A stretch of DNA of 64,000 nt from Williamsia sp. 1138. Its GTDB lineage: Bacteria; Actinomycetota; Actinomycetes; Mycobacteriales; Mycobacteriaceae. The notes beneath the pieces were generated by a model. The model did no database searches, was not told the origin of the DNA, and saw only the letters and a program-made list of their open reading frames with translations. Positions 9,013 to 17,824 of this stretch are shown piece after piece; position 1 is the first letter of the stretch; every line of letters begins with the position of its first letter. The position numbers and the translations under genes were made by a program. The DNA lies in assembly GCF_002095435.2 (NCBI RefSeq), contig NZ_MJEJ02000054.1:186001-250000 (forward strand), written 5' to 3'.

Positions 9013-10175
9013 CAGACCGTCTCCTTGGCACGCTTCGGCGCAAGCTCTGCTGCCGCCGAGCGATCGGCATCGTCGCCGGCGAACACCCGAAGCGCTGACG
9101 GGGAGAAGCTGACCACCATCGGCGCACCTGGTTTGCTCTTCCGCAGGGCCGCACTGTGTTCGGATGCCGCAGCGCGGAGGGTCAACTCCTCACTGCCGCT
9201 CTTGACCGTCACATCGAAATGCCGGCCGCCGTATTCGTAGGTCACCAGTTCGGCATGCAGGGCGACATTGCCGGCGGGCACCTCGGCCATCGATTGATGC
9301 AGAAGCAGGTCGTCCGGCCGGAAGCGCGCAACGGCCGATGTACCTTCGTCCGCCAGACCGCGGACCACGGAGTGCCGCAGATCGATCGGGTCGTCCGCCG
9401 AGGTGATCCAGCCGTCATGACCGCGCCGTAGCTCGAGCCGGTTCCCCATTCCGATGAATGCCGCGACGTACTCGGAGACCGGATTCTCGAAGACATGCTC
9501 GGGGGCGTCGTACTGTTCGATCTTGCCGGACTTCATGATCGCCAACCGATCGCCGAGCGCGAAGGCCTCGGCCTGATCATGTGTGACGAAAACCGCCGTG
9601 AAACCGAGGTTCTGATGCAGCTGATGGATCTGCGACCGCACCTGGTCCCGGAGCCGTGCATCGAGGTTGCTCAGTGGCTCATCGAACAGCACCAGATCAG
9701 GTTGTGCGACCAGCCCACGTGCCACCGCGACCCGTTGCTGTTGCCCTCCACTGAGCTGTGATGGGAACCGGTCGAGCAGTTGTCCGCAATCGACCATCCC
9801 GGCCGCCGCCTCGACTGCGCCGTCGGCGATGGCCTGCTTCATCTTCCGGACCTTGAGCGGGTACTGGATGTTCTTGCGCACCGTCATGTGCGGCCAGAGC
9901 GCGTAGGACTGGAACACCATGCCGATGTTCCGTTTGTGCGCGGGGACGTTGACGTGCTCCCCACCGTCGAACATGATCCGGTCCTTGAAGGCGATCGTGC
10001 CGTCCTGCGGTGTCTCCAGACCCGCAAGGCACCGTAGCGTCGTGGTCTTGCCGCAGCCGCTGGGACCGAGGAGGACCAAGAACTCGCCCTCCTCGATCGT
10101 CAGGTCGAGTTGGTCGACGACCACGTTCGATCCATAGGTCTTCGTCAGACCGGAAACTCTGAATTCTGAGGTCAT
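9012..10175 (-). CDS. ABC transporter ATPase with TOBE-type C-terminal domain
   Basis: A 387-residue importer ATPase. Walker A GPSGCGKT at 37-44, Q-loop near 89, signature LSGGQQQR at 141-148 and Walker B LVLFDEP at 161-167 are intact. A C-terminal domain of roughly 150 residues resembles the TOBE regulatory region of the PotA/FbpC group. It would energise the two-unit permease encoded next and use one of the two binding proteins in the neighbouring operons. Only one ATPase/permease set is present for two binding proteins. Confidence 0.9.
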   Translation of the reverse strand: MTSEFRVSGLTKTYGSNVVVDQLDLTIEEGEFLVLLGPSGCGKTTTLRCLAGLETPQDGTIAFKDRIMFDGGEHVNVPAHKRNIGMVFQSYALWPHMTVRKNIQYPLKVRKMKQAIADGAVEAAAGMVDCGQLLDRFPSQLSGGQQQRVAVARGLVAQPDLVLFDEPLSNLDARLRDQVRSQIHQLHQNLGFTAVFVTHDQAEAFALGDRLAIMKSGKIEQYDAPEHVFENPVSEYVAAFIGMGNRLELRRGHDGWITSADDPIDLRHSVVRGLADEGTSAVARFRPDDLLLHQSMAEVPAGNVALHAELVTYEYGGRHFDVTVKSGSEELTLRAAASEHSAALRKSKPGAPMVVSFSPSALRVFAGDDADRSAAAELAPKRAKETV

Positions 10176-10176
10176 C

Positions 10177-10956
10177 TCATACCTTCTGCGTTGATTTCTT
10201 AGGTGTGCGCACGCCGGCGGCGGTACCGCCGTCCACGAGCATGTCGGTGCCGGTGACGTAACTGCTGTCGTCGCCGGCCAGGAAGAGGATCACCTTCGCC
10301 ACCTCGGCCGGCGTACCGCGTCGCTGCATCGGGATGCTTCTCACGTACGCCTCGACGTCGTCGGCGGCGAAGCCGGCCGAGGCCGTGATCGCGGTGTCGA
10401 TACTGCCCGGGCAGACTGCGTTGACCCGGATCCCGCGATCCGCGAGCTCGAGCGCTGCGACCTTGGTGAGCGCGCGGACGCCGAACTTCGACGCACCGTA
10501 GGCGCCGAGTTCAGCGGTGGCCAGAACTCCCCGCAACGACGCGAGGTTGATTATGGAACCGCCCGCCGACATCGCACCGGCGGCTGCCTTGATCCCGAGA
10601 AATGTGCCGGTCAAGTTCAGGTCGACCATCGTTCGGAACTGATCGAGCGAAGTGCCTGTGAGCGGCGCCTTGATCGCTGCCCCGGCACTGTTGACGAGAA
10701 CGTGCAGGGGTCCATGGCCCGATATCTCCGCTGTCACGGTTGCCCAGTCGGATTCCGACGTGACGTCGAGATGACGATAGTGGACGCCTTCGCCCAGCGT
10801 GGCCGCGTGCATGCGCCCGGCCGCGTCGTCGACATCGGTCAGCCACACGTTCGCACCGTGCCGCGAGAAGGCCTGTGCGCACGCGCCCCCGATCCCCTTG
10901 GAAGCGCCCGTGATCAACACGTTGGTTCCGAGGAACTGTTGTGGCGTGCGGTCCAT
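10177..10956 (-). CDS. Short-chain dehydrogenase/reductase (SDR)
   Basis: A 259-residue SDR between the solute-binding protein and ABC ATPase genes. TGASKGIG near residues 15-22, NSAG near 88 and Y-G-A-S-K in the catalytic helix are visible. I prefer ATG 10956, preceded by AGAGAAG; in-frame ATG 10971 is possible, and a longer form from 11028 would overlap the solute-binding gene. Having an SDR inserted inside a transporter operon ties import to oxidation or reduction of the same compound. Confidence 0.85.
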   Translation of the reverse strand: MDRTPQQFLGTNVLITGASKGIGGACAQAFSRHGANVWLTDVDDAAGRMHAATLGEGVHYRHLDVTSESDWATVTAEISGHGPLHVLVNSAGAAIKAPLTGTSLDQFRTMVDLNLTGTFLGIKAAAGAMSAGGSIINLASLRGVLATAELGAYGASKFGVRALTKVAALELADRGIRVNAVCPGSIDTAITASAGFAADDVEAYVRSIPMQRRGTPAEVAKVILFLAGDDSSYVTGTDMLVDGGTAAGVRTPKKSTQKV

Positions 10957-11003
10957 GGCGTCTTCTCTCATCTCGGGGATCGGGGGGCTGATGCGGTGTT
11001 CGG

Positions 11004-12041
11004 TCAGCCCTGGAAAAGCTTCTGCCACTGCTCGGAGTACTGCTCGACCTTCTCGGGAGTCAGGTCGGCGACATCAGGCGACGCGATGTCCTGAGCTCGT
11101 GCGACCGCACCCGGGATGTCGGGCAGGGCAGCGGCATATCCCGAGTTGAGTGCCGTCTGGCCCTCTGCGGTGACCATGAAGTCGGCGAGAACCTGTGCGG
11201 CGTTGGGATGCGGAGCAACTCCGACGACCTGGCTGTACCAAGGCGTGCCCCACGGAGTCGGCGGGAGCTTCCAGTTCACGGGTGCGCCTGCCTCGACCTC
11301 GGTGACGAGTGGCTGCACCGACGGGGAGACAACCACTTCGCCCGACGTCAACGCCTGCGCCACACCGAGAGCGCTGGGATAGACGCGGGGTTCGAGCGCT
11401 GCCAACTTCTCCCAGTAATCCTCACCGTATGTCTTGGCGTAGTAACGGTACAGATCGACGTAGGAGGCGATCCCCGTCGGATTGACGATGCCGATCTTGC
11501 CCTTGTATGCGGGATTCAGGATGTCCTGCGGCGTGGTCAGGCCTCCGGGAACGGCAGTGGTGTTCCAGCCGAGCGCGAACACGGCCGCGCTGGACAGGAA
11601 GAACCGATCGTTGATGACGCTCTTGTCCGGTTCGTATGCCGGCGCTTCCAGCGCGGGGCCGAGCAGGTCGGCGGAGTACGCACCGGATTCGGCCGCGTTC
11701 TGGATCCACCCCGCGTCGGTCAGCATGTGAACGTCGGCGATGCCTTTACCGGTCTTGTTCTCGGTCTCGATCCGCGGATTGATCTCCGCGTCGGTGCCGC
11801 GGACGAAATCCATTGATATGTCGGGATATTTGGCGTTGAACGCCGCCTTCAGCGCGTCCAGGTTCGCCGGTTTCTGGCTGGAGTACAGCATCACGCTGCC
11901 CTCCTTGTTCGCGGCAGCGACGACGTCATCCCAGCTGCCATCTACCGGACCCGAGGAGGAAGAGCTGCCCCCGCATGCGGCGATACCGAACGCGGACGCG
12001 GCGATGGCGACTGTCGCAATCGCTTTCGTGAGTGATCTCAT
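11004..12041 (-). CDS. ABC transporter substrate-binding lipoprotein (paralogue 1)
   Basis: A 345-residue lipoprotein: a short basic N terminus, a hydrophobic segment and lipobox IAAC at about residues 20-23, then a serine-rich linker. The mature part is an extracellular solute-binding domain of the FbpA/thiamine/PotD-like type. It begins the operon SDR-ATPase-permease-SDR. It is a clear paralogue of the protein encoded at 14490-15524; the two share long matching blocks such as TGKGxADVHM, VYPSALGxAQAL and PHPNAAQVLADFMVT. It would catch the substrate outside the membrane and hand it to the permease. Confidence 0.9.
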   Translation of the reverse strand: MRSLTKAIATVAIAASAFGIAACGGSSSSSGPVDGSWDDVVAAANKEGSVMLYSSQKPANLDALKAAFNAKYPDISMDFVRGTDAEINPRIETENKTGKGIADVHMLTDAGWIQNAAESGAYSADLLGPALEAPAYEPDKSVINDRFFLSSAAVFALGWNTTAVPGGLTTPQDILNPAYKGKIGIVNPTGIASYVDLYRYYAKTYGEDYWEKLAALEPRVYPSALGVAQALTSGEVVVSPSVQPLVTEVEAGAPVNWKLPPTPWGTPWYSQVVGVAPHPNAAQVLADFMVTAEGQTALNSGYAAALPDIPGAVARAQDIASPDVADLTPEKVEQYSEQWQKLFQG

Positions 12042-12125
12042 TGTGCTTGAACTTTCTCTCCCGAACCCCGGGGTGAGGGTTCTCGTCGATTAGAGGTCGA
12101 ACGGTGGTACCGGCGAAACCGGCGA

Positions 12126-12173
12126 TCAGGCGATGTGATCCAGCGTCTCCGCACGTGTCGCCGGCAGGGGCAT
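12126..12173 (-). CDS. Possible 15-residue leader peptide
   Basis: A short open frame, MPLPATRAETLDHIA, lies in the leader of the paralogue-1 binding-protein operon. AAGGTGAG is a good ribosome site directly before the ATG. It begins just downstream of the conserved box at 12189-12209 and stops 84 bases before the lipoprotein start. It could be a regulatory upstream ORF, or the stub of a lost gene. No comparative evidence is available here, so confidence is low. Confidence 0.25.
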   Translation of the reverse strand: MPLPATRAETLDHIA

Positions 12174-12188
12174 TGCTCACCTTTCGCC

Positions 12189-12277
12189 AAACTGAACTGA
12201 TGTCAGTTTGAAACTTAACCGGGTTCGGTTGTGATGTCAATCACCGGGGACCACTAATTTGAACTGAATCCACTTCA
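12189..12277 (-). promoter_or_regulatory. Paired operator boxes upstream of the first SBP operon
   Basis: Box A at 12189-12209 is a perfect inverted repeat, AAACTGA and TCAGTTT around seven bases. Box B at 12231-12244 is GTGATGTCAATCAC, a five-base dyad (GTGAT/ATCAC). A third, weaker element at 12261-12277 reads GAACTGAATCCACTTCA and matches box A of the second promoter in form GAACTGAnnnnACTTCA. Boxes A and B recur at almost the same spacing at 15554-15610. I infer an operator pair for a TetR-like repressor. Confidence 0.6.
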
Positions 12278-12318
12278 TTTTTTCTTAGCGCGCTGATCAA
12301 CTCAGATGCCCTATCGGG

Positions 12319-13653
12319 TCAGGACCGCGACGCCTCCAGAGCCGTCTCAGCGGCCGCCAGCCCGAACACCAACGCGGTCGCGAGACCACCGGCGTAGGCG
12401 CGGTTCCACAGCCCGCCCGTGTCCGAACCCGCTGCCAGCAGGCCCGTGATCGGCGCGCCACCCGGGTCGAGCACCCGGGCCTGCGCATTGATTCGCACGC
12501 CGTAGAAGGGGAAGGTGATCGCCGGAGCCGCCTCGATCAGGTAATAGGGCGGTTCGTCCAGTGGCTGCCGGTCGAGCTCCCGGCCCGGTATCACTTCGGC
12601 ATGCGCGCCGGCCCGTCTGTTGAAGTCTGCGATCTGCTCGGCGATGGCCGGTCCGTCGTAGCCCCAGTCGTCGGGTAAGTACTCGAACTCCGACAAGTCT
12701 TGGGCGACACCTACCCGGCCACCTCTTTTGTCCGCCACCGTGAACTTGTCGACGGCGACCGCTCCTTCGACGTACGAGGCGAGCATCCAGTCGCGGTGGA
12801 CGCGCGCATCCGCTATCAGCAGTCCACGACTCTCCGGCTGGTCGAGCAGCGCCATCGTGGTGAGGTGGTCGCCCAGCGTCTCGTCGACGAAGCGGTGGCC
12901 GGCGGTGTTGAACAGCAATGCATGTTCGCTGTAATACAGCGACAGATCGACGAAATCGCCGGAGTCCGCGAATGCGACACCGGCGGGAATGAGGTGCCCA
13001 TAGAACCCCGCGTCGTCTACGCCGGCCGCGGCACCGGCACGCTGCGCGAGCCGAAGGCCGGCGCCGACACTGTTCGGGTTCGACCGCAATTGCATTGCTG
13101 CCGCGTCGGGATGAACGTACCGGGCCAGAAGGTCACTGTTGCCCTGAAATCCCCCGGTCGCAAGAAGTGTGTTCACCGCCGAGATGTCGGCCGCGCCGGC
13201 TTCCCCGGTCACCCGAGCCCCGACCACATCGCCGGCCTCGGTCAGCAGCGACTCGGTTGCGGTGTTCAGCAGAAGCTGTCCGCCGCTGTCGAGCACGATC
13301 CGCTTGCACGTGTCGACATAGTGGTTGGTGTCGAACTTGTGTCCCCGCCCGAAGCTCAGGATCGGTTGTGCCGGATCGACCGTGACACCGACGGATCGAA
13401 TCCAGTCGATGCCCACTGCGAACCCATCGACGAGTGCGTCCCGCAGGATCGGATCGCCGAGCGGATTGTGTCGCGCCATGACCGTTCGATCCGGCGCGGT
13501 CCAGGCGTAACCGGCAAACCTTGCTGATCCGCCGACCTCTGCAGCGACCTCGACGACGCACACCGACCTCCCCTCGGTGGCAGCTCTCGCCGCTGCGGTC
13601 AGACCGGCCATCCCGGCTCCGATCACCAGCAGGTCGTAAGAGTGTTCGGGCAT
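12319..13653 (-). CDS. FAD-dependent dehydrogenase (fumarate reductase/ketosteroid dehydrogenase family)
   Basis: A 444-residue flavoprotein. The N-terminal dinucleotide motif VIGAGMAGLTAAARAA is at residues 10-25, and the C-terminal FAD motif GLLAAGSDTGGLW is near 405-417. The layout is that of the family containing fumarate reductase, 3-ketosteroid delta-1-dehydrogenase and tricarballylate dehydrogenase, which introduce or reduce carbon-carbon double bonds. There is no signal peptide. A GGAAGGACG site precedes the ATG. It ends the second binding-protein operon and likely desaturates a ring or acid intermediate. Confidence 0.82.
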   Translation of the reverse strand: MPEHSYDLLVIGAGMAGLTAAARAATEGRSVCVVEVAAEVGGSARFAGYAWTAPDRTVMARHNPLGDPILRDALVDGFAVGIDWIRSVGVTVDPAQPILSFGRGHKFDTNHYVDTCKRIVLDSGGQLLLNTATESLLTEAGDVVGARVTGEAGAADISAVNTLLATGGFQGNSDLLARYVHPDAAAMQLRSNPNSVGAGLRLAQRAGAAAGVDDAGFYGHLIPAGVAFADSGDFVDLSLYYSEHALLFNTAGHRFVDETLGDHLTTMALLDQPESRGLLIADARVHRDWMLASYVEGAVAVDKFTVADKRGGRVGVAQDLSEFEYLPDDWGYDGPAIAEQIADFNRRAGAHAEVIPGRELDRQPLDEPPYYLIEAAPAITFPFYGVRINAQARVLDPGGAPITGLLAAGSDTGGLWNRAYAGGLATALVFGLAAAETALEASRS

Positions 13654-13698
13654 CGATCAGCGTCCTTCCGCAGTAGCTCACTTAACCGAAACGAGGTC

Positions 13699-14490
13699 TC
13701 AGACGGTGAACCGACCACCGTTGCTGAGCAGTACCGCACCCACCACATTCGAGGAGGCGGGTGAGGCGAGAAACAAGATGTTGGCGGCCAACTCCTCTGC
13801 GGAGGCGTAGCCGATCGCCCCCGAGGCGGCCATCTGCTTGCGCACCGAATCGGGTGTCCGCGCCGCCATGGGGGTGTCCACCGGTCCTGGCGCGATGACG
13901 TTGACCCGGATCCCCAGCCCCGCCACCTCTTTGGCGACCGACTGTGCCAGTGCATGTACCCCGGCTTTTGACGCCGCGTAGTGGCCGTACCCTGCCAAGG
14001 TGTCGAATGCCGCGGAGGAGCCGATCACCACGATCGCACCCGACCGCGCCGGGTGCATCGCCCGCACCGCGGCCTGCAGGACATGAAAGGTGCCATCGAG
14101 ATTGATGCGCATGACCCGACTCCACTGATCGTGGTCCAGGGTCCTGAAGATGTCGAGGGGCGCACCCGCTTCGCGTGCTTCGTGCATCGCAGCCTTGGCG
14201 CGCGGATCGTCTACGCCTGCCGCATGGACAACGATATCGATACGGCCCTCCGCGGCAAGCACATCCGCGAAGAAGCTGTCGACGGCGCCCGCATCACGGA
14301 CGTCCACCTCGGCGTAGTGGGCACGGGGGTTCGATACCGCAACGGCCGACGCCGAGACACCGTCGATGTCGGCGATGTAGACCGCGGTGCACCCCTCCGC
14401 CACGAGCTGCACTACGACTGCGGCCCCGATACCCGAGGCCCCGCCGACCACCACGGCAACTGTGTCACGGAAGCGTTCACCACCGGCCAC
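13699..14490 (-). CDS. Short-chain dehydrogenase/reductase (SDR)
   Basis: A 263-residue SDR. The N-terminal motif is GGASGIGAAV with an unusual V-G-G in place of T-G-x, then a catalytic serine followed by YAASKAG. I chose GTG 14490, which shares one base with the TAG stop of the binding-protein gene; longer frames reach into that gene. An inserted segment around residues 95-110 (DPRAKAAMHEAREAGAPLD) lengthens it relative to typical FabG. It is coupled to the second binding protein and precedes the FAD dehydrogenase. Confidence 0.83.
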   Translation of the reverse strand: MAGGERFRDTVAVVVGGASGIGAAVVVQLVAEGCTAVYIADIDGVSASAVAVSNPRAHYAEVDVRDAGAVDSFFADVLAAEGRIDIVVHAAGVDDPRAKAAMHEAREAGAPLDIFRTLDHDQWSRVMRINLDGTFHVLQAAVRAMHPARSGAIVVIGSSAAFDTLAGYGHYAASKAGVHALAQSVAKEVAGLGIRVNVIAPGPVDTPMAARTPDSVRKQMAASGAIGYASAEELAANILFLASPASSNVVGAVLLSNGGRFTV

Positions 14491-15524
14491 TAGCCGAGAA
14501 ATGACTTCTCCCACTGTTCTTGAAATTGTGAGATCTTCTCCGGCGTCAGAGTTTTGATGTCGGGTAATGGGATGTCCTGAGCGCGAGCCACTGAGTCGGG
14601 GATGCCGGGTAGGGCACTGCCGTATCCGAATGACAACGCGGTCTGCCCCTCGACGGTCACCATGAAGTCCGCCAGCACCTGGGCCGCGTTCGGGTGCGGC
14701 GCCGATGAGAGCACATGCGAGTACCAGGGCGTGCCCCACGCGGGGTCGGGTAGCGCCCAATCGACGGGCGCGCCGGCAGCCACCTCACGCAACAGTGGCT
14801 GGACCATCGGCGTCGCCGAGATCTCGCCTGAGCTCAGGGCCTGCGCGATACCGAGTGCGCTCGGGTAGACCCTTGGATCCATCGCCGCGAGCCTCTGGTT
14901 GAAATCATCTGATCCCCAATTGTTCTCGAAGAACTGGTATTCATCGACGACAGCGGCGAAGCCTGCCGGGTTGACCACGCCGACCTTGCCTTTCAGTGCA
15001 GGGTCGAAGAGATCGTCCGGGGTGGCGAGGCCGCCCGGAAGTGCGTTCGTGTTCCACCCGAGGGCGAAGACCGCCGCACTGGTCAGGAAGAAGCGATTGT
15101 TGATGACGCTGTCGGCTCGTTCGAAGGCCGGGTTGTCGAATGCCGGCCCCACGATCTCCGTTGAGTACGCTCCCGAGTCGGCCGCGTTCGTGATCCACGC
15201 CGGGTCCGACACCATGTGGACATCCGCAGTCCCCTTGCCTGTCCGGTTCTCGGTTTCGACCCTCGGGTTCATCTCCACATCGGTACCGCGGACAAACTCC
15301 AGGGCTATCTCCGGATACTTCTGCTGGAAAGCGACTTTCAGCTTCTCGAGGTTCTCCGGATGTTGTGTCGAATAGAGCACCACCGATCCCTCTTCGTTCG
15401 CCGCGGCGAGGACGTCGTCCCAGCTCCCTTCGACAGGTCCGGACGGGGATGAACCACCGCACCCACTCACGATCAGCGCCGCAGTCGCGATGAGCGCGAT
15501 TCCCGCCTTGTTCAACAGATGCAC
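14490..15524 (-). CDS. ABC transporter substrate-binding lipoprotein (paralogue 2)
   Basis: A 344-residue lipoprotein with a hydrophobic signal and lipobox VSGC near residues 18-22. The mature domain is co-linear with the binding protein at 11004-12041 and shares most motifs, but the two differ enough to bind different ligands. I chose GTG 15524, preceded by GAGGAAA; TTG 15551 would be a longer alternative. There is no permease or ATPase in its own operon, so it must use the transporter encoded at 7285-10175 or one outside the window. The promoter has the same paired boxes as paralogue 1. Confidence 0.88.
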   Translation of the reverse strand: MHLLNKAGIALIATAALIVSGCGGSSPSGPVEGSWDDVLAAANEEGSVVLYSTQHPENLEKLKVAFQQKYPEIALEFVRGTDVEMNPRVETENRTGKGTADVHMVSDPAWITNAADSGAYSTEIVGPAFDNPAFERADSVINNRFFLTSAAVFALGWNTNALPGGLATPDDLFDPALKGKVGVVNPAGFAAVVDEYQFFENNWGSDDFNQRLAAMDPRVYPSALGIAQALSSGEISATPMVQPLLREVAAGAPVDWALPDPAWGTPWYSHVLSSAPHPNAAQVLADFMVTVEGQTALSFGYGSALPGIPDSVARAQDIPLPDIKTLTPEKISQFQEQWEKSFLG

Positions 15525-15553
15525 GTCATCGGCTTTCCTCGACCCTCGCAACG

Positions 15554-15610
15554 AACTGAACTGATGTCACTTCAGTTACGATAGGTAGGCGGACGCGTGA
15601 TGTCAATCAC
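15554..15610 (-). promoter_or_regulatory. Paired operator boxes upstream of the second SBP operon
   Basis: Box A spans 15554-15577, with perfect arms AACTGAA and TTCAGTT around ten bases; its first 16 bases, AACTGAACTGATGTCA, are identical to box A at 12190-12205. Box B at 15597-15610, GTGATGTCAATCAC, is identical to the one at 12231-12244. The distance between the box starts is 43 bases here and 41 there. Box A lies about 30 bases upstream of the GTG start. Confidence 0.62.
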
Positions 15611-15697
15611 GTCGTCAGACGCCGGCGACCCCCGGCGACCCCCCGGCCCTAGCTGCTGCCGAACAGTCCCGACAGCGGATCGTCTGAACTCAGACCG

Positions 15698-15841
15698 CTA
15701 CTCGCTGTGGCCTTTGAACGTGTAGACATGGGAGCCCGAGGGGGCCGCGTTCGCACCGCCCGCGCCCACGGCCACGACCGCAGAGGCGAGGGCATCCGTC
15801 GCACCCAGCGACAGTGCACGTCTCATCGGTATACCTGCCAT
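15698..15841 (-). CDS. Small exported peptide, hypothetical
   Basis: A 47-codon frame starting at ATG with GAGGGGA as ribosome site, followed by a TAG stop. The N terminus has two arginines, an alanine/valine-rich stretch and a possible signal-peptidase site near ANA-A at residues 30-33, leaving a short tail PSGSHVYTFKGHSE. An aspartate inside the hydrophobic stretch is untypical. It lies 118 bases downstream of modC on the same strand. It could be a real secreted micropeptide or the remnant of a longer exported protein. A palindrome GTCTGAACTCAGAC at 15682-15695 follows it. Confidence 0.4.
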   Translation of the reverse strand: MAGIPMRRALSLGATDALASAVVAVGAGGANAAPSGSHVYTFKGHSE

Positions 15842-15959
15842 GACTTGTCCCCTCGAATCGGAGCGGTGTGGTCACCGAACCACCTGATAGAAGCGGCTTA
15901 CACGGGAAGTCGGGTTATGGTGTCGGGTTTTGACGATCGCGGATCACGGGTTGGCACGG

Positions 15960-17021
15960 CTATCTCGCCGCGTACACGGTGACCTCTGTCGCCTTGATGA
16001 CCAGAGCCACCTCGTCGTCGGCGACCAGTCCGAGTTCGCTCGCTGCAGCCCAGGTGATCGCCGCGGTGACCACACCGTCGCCGACCAGGCAGTCGACGCG
16101 CGCCAGATCTCCCTGCGGCACTACCTGCGCCACAACACCTTTGACGACGTTACGCGGACTCCCCGATGGAGGCGTCCGGTACACGGCCACCGCGCGTGGC
16201 GAGAATGCGGCCATCGCGGATGCGCCCGCGGCCGGCGTCTCATCCACCATCCCCGCGATGGCGAACCCGCCGGCCTCCACGACCCCACCCGACCAGCGAC
16301 CACTGATCAGATTGAGTCCGGCCAGTTGCGCGGCGAATTGGTTGGCAGGACTGGCCAGGAGCTCGCGCACAGGCCCCTGGGCAACGACTTTTCCCTCGCC
16401 GAGAATGATCGCCGAATCGGCGAGGGTGACCGCGTCGGCGACATCGTGGGTGACCAGCAGGGTGGTGCGGGTGCGATCCTGCAGGATGCGCCGAAGCATC
16501 GACCGGACCCTGTGCACCACATCGACATCAAGTGCACTGAAGGGTTCGTCGAGAAGCAGCAGATCGGGGTCCGCGGCCAGTGCCCGGGCCAAGGCGACCC
16601 GCTGCGATTGCCCGCCGGACAGTTGCCCGGGTTTACGGTCGGCCAGTTCGGCGGCGTCGACTGCATCCAGCCATCGTGTGGTCCGGGATCGCACTTCGGC
16701 GCGCGGAAGATGCGCTGCGGCCGGCGCGAAGGCCACGTTCTGCTTCACCGTCAGGTGCGGGAAGAGCATGCCTTGCTGCGACAGCATCGCGATCCCGCGT
16801 TTGTGCGGAGGTACGTAGGTTCTCGGACTGACCAATTCGCGGTCGCCCACGCGAATCGAACCAGACGTAGGCTGCAACAAGCCGGCCAGCATGTTCATCA
16901 GAGTGCTCTTACCGGCACCGTTGGGCCCCAGCACGGCGACCGTGTGACCGGCAGGGATGTGTAGCTTCACGTCGAGAAGCGGTAAGTCGCTGCGCAGTTC
17001 CGCGACCATATCGCCGGTCAC
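15960..17021 (-). CDS. modC: Molybdate ABC transporter ATPase
   Basis: A 353-residue ATPase. Walker A GPNGAGKS lies at 32-39, the signature is [15 protein letters not shown], Walker B LLLLDEP, followed by an H-loop LLVTHD. The last 70 residues form a Mop/TOBE-like domain ([10 protein letters not shown] to [10 protein letters not shown]), the molybdate-sensing fold of ModC. GTG 17021 overlaps the modB stop by four bases; ATG 17009 is a possible alternative. Together with ModA and ModB it imports molybdate for molybdopterin enzymes. Confidence 0.9.
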   Translation of the reverse strand: MTGDMVAELRSDLPLLDVKLHIPAGHTVAVLGPNGAGKSTLMNMLAGLLQPTSGSIRVGDRELVSPRTYVPPHKRGIAMLSQQGMLFPHLTVKQNVAFAPAAAHLPRAEVRSRTTRWLDAVDAAELADRKPGQLSGGQSQRVALARALAADPDLLLLDEPFSALDVDVVHRVRSMLRRILQDRTRTTLLVTHDVADAVTLADSAIILGEGKVVAQGPVRELLASPANQFAAQLAGLNLISGRWSGGVVEAGGFAIAGMVDETPAAGASAMAAFSPRAVAVYRTPPSGSPRNVVKGVVAQVVPQGDLARVDCLVGDGVVTAAITWAAASELGLVADDEVALVIKATEVTVYAAR

Positions 17022-17824
17022 AGCGACATCGTCCTCGTGGAGTCGCGCAGATGAACCGCGACAACAACCAGCAGCGCCACCACCACGAGCACGATCGAGA
17101 GTGGTAGTGCCTGCTGCGGATCGCTGATCGACTCCACATAGATGGCCAGCGGCGCCGTCTGGGTCACGCCTTGGAGGTTGCCCGCGAAGGTGATCGTGGC
17201 ACCGAACTCGCCGAGCGCCCGGGCGAAGGCCAGCACCATGCCGGACAGCAGCGCCGGAAACACCAGCGGCATGGTGACTTTCCACAGAGTGCGCGTCGGT
17301 GACGCGCCCAGCGTGGCGGCGACCTGTTCATAACGACTGCCGATGCTGCGTAGCGCACCTTCGAGGCTGATCACCAGGAACGGCAACGCCACGAAGGTCT
17401 GGGCCAGAATGACGGCAGTCGTCGAGAAGGCGATGTCGATACCGATGGACGACAGCGGTTCACCGACCAGACCGAACTTGCCGAAGGCGTACAACAATCC
17501 GATGCCACCGACGACCGGGGGCAACACCAGCGGCAGCAGCACGACTGATCGCAAGACCCGGATCGGCATACCGCCGCGGCGGGCGAACACGATGGCCATC
17601 GGGACACCGAGCACAATGCAGAGCACCGTACTGACTGCGGCCGTCCGCAGGCTCAACGTCAGTGCATCAACGGATGATTCGGAGGTGATGTTGGCCCAGA
17701 AGTCATCCCACGGGGTGTTCACCGCCAGCGCGATCGGCGGCAGCATCACAAGCGCGACACCGATCGCGGCCGGCAGGTAGAGCCAGGCCGGAACCGCTTT
17801 CAGTGCGGATCCGGAGTTTTTCAC
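17018..17824 (-). CDS. modB: Molybdate ABC transporter permease
   Basis: A 268-residue membrane protein with about five to six transmembrane helices. The cytoplasmic EAA-type loop reads [21 protein letters not shown], as in ModB. It begins at GTG 17824, overlapping the modA stop as GTGA. It lies between the binding protein and the ATPase of the same operon, so the molybdate assignment rests on both sequence and context; tungstate is also possible. Confidence 0.9.
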   Translation of the reverse strand: MKNSGSALKAVPAWLYLPAAIGVALVMLPPIALAVNTPWDDFWANITSESSVDALTLSLRTAAVSTVLCIVLGVPMAIVFARRGGMPIRVLRSVVLLPLVLPPVVGGIGLLYAFGKFGLVGEPLSSIGIDIAFSTTAVILAQTFVALPFLVISLEGALRSIGSRYEQVAATLGASPTRTLWKVTMPLVFPALLSGMVLAFARALGEFGATITFAGNLQGVTQTAPLAIYVESISDPQQALPLSIVLVVVALLVVVAVHLRDSTRTMSL

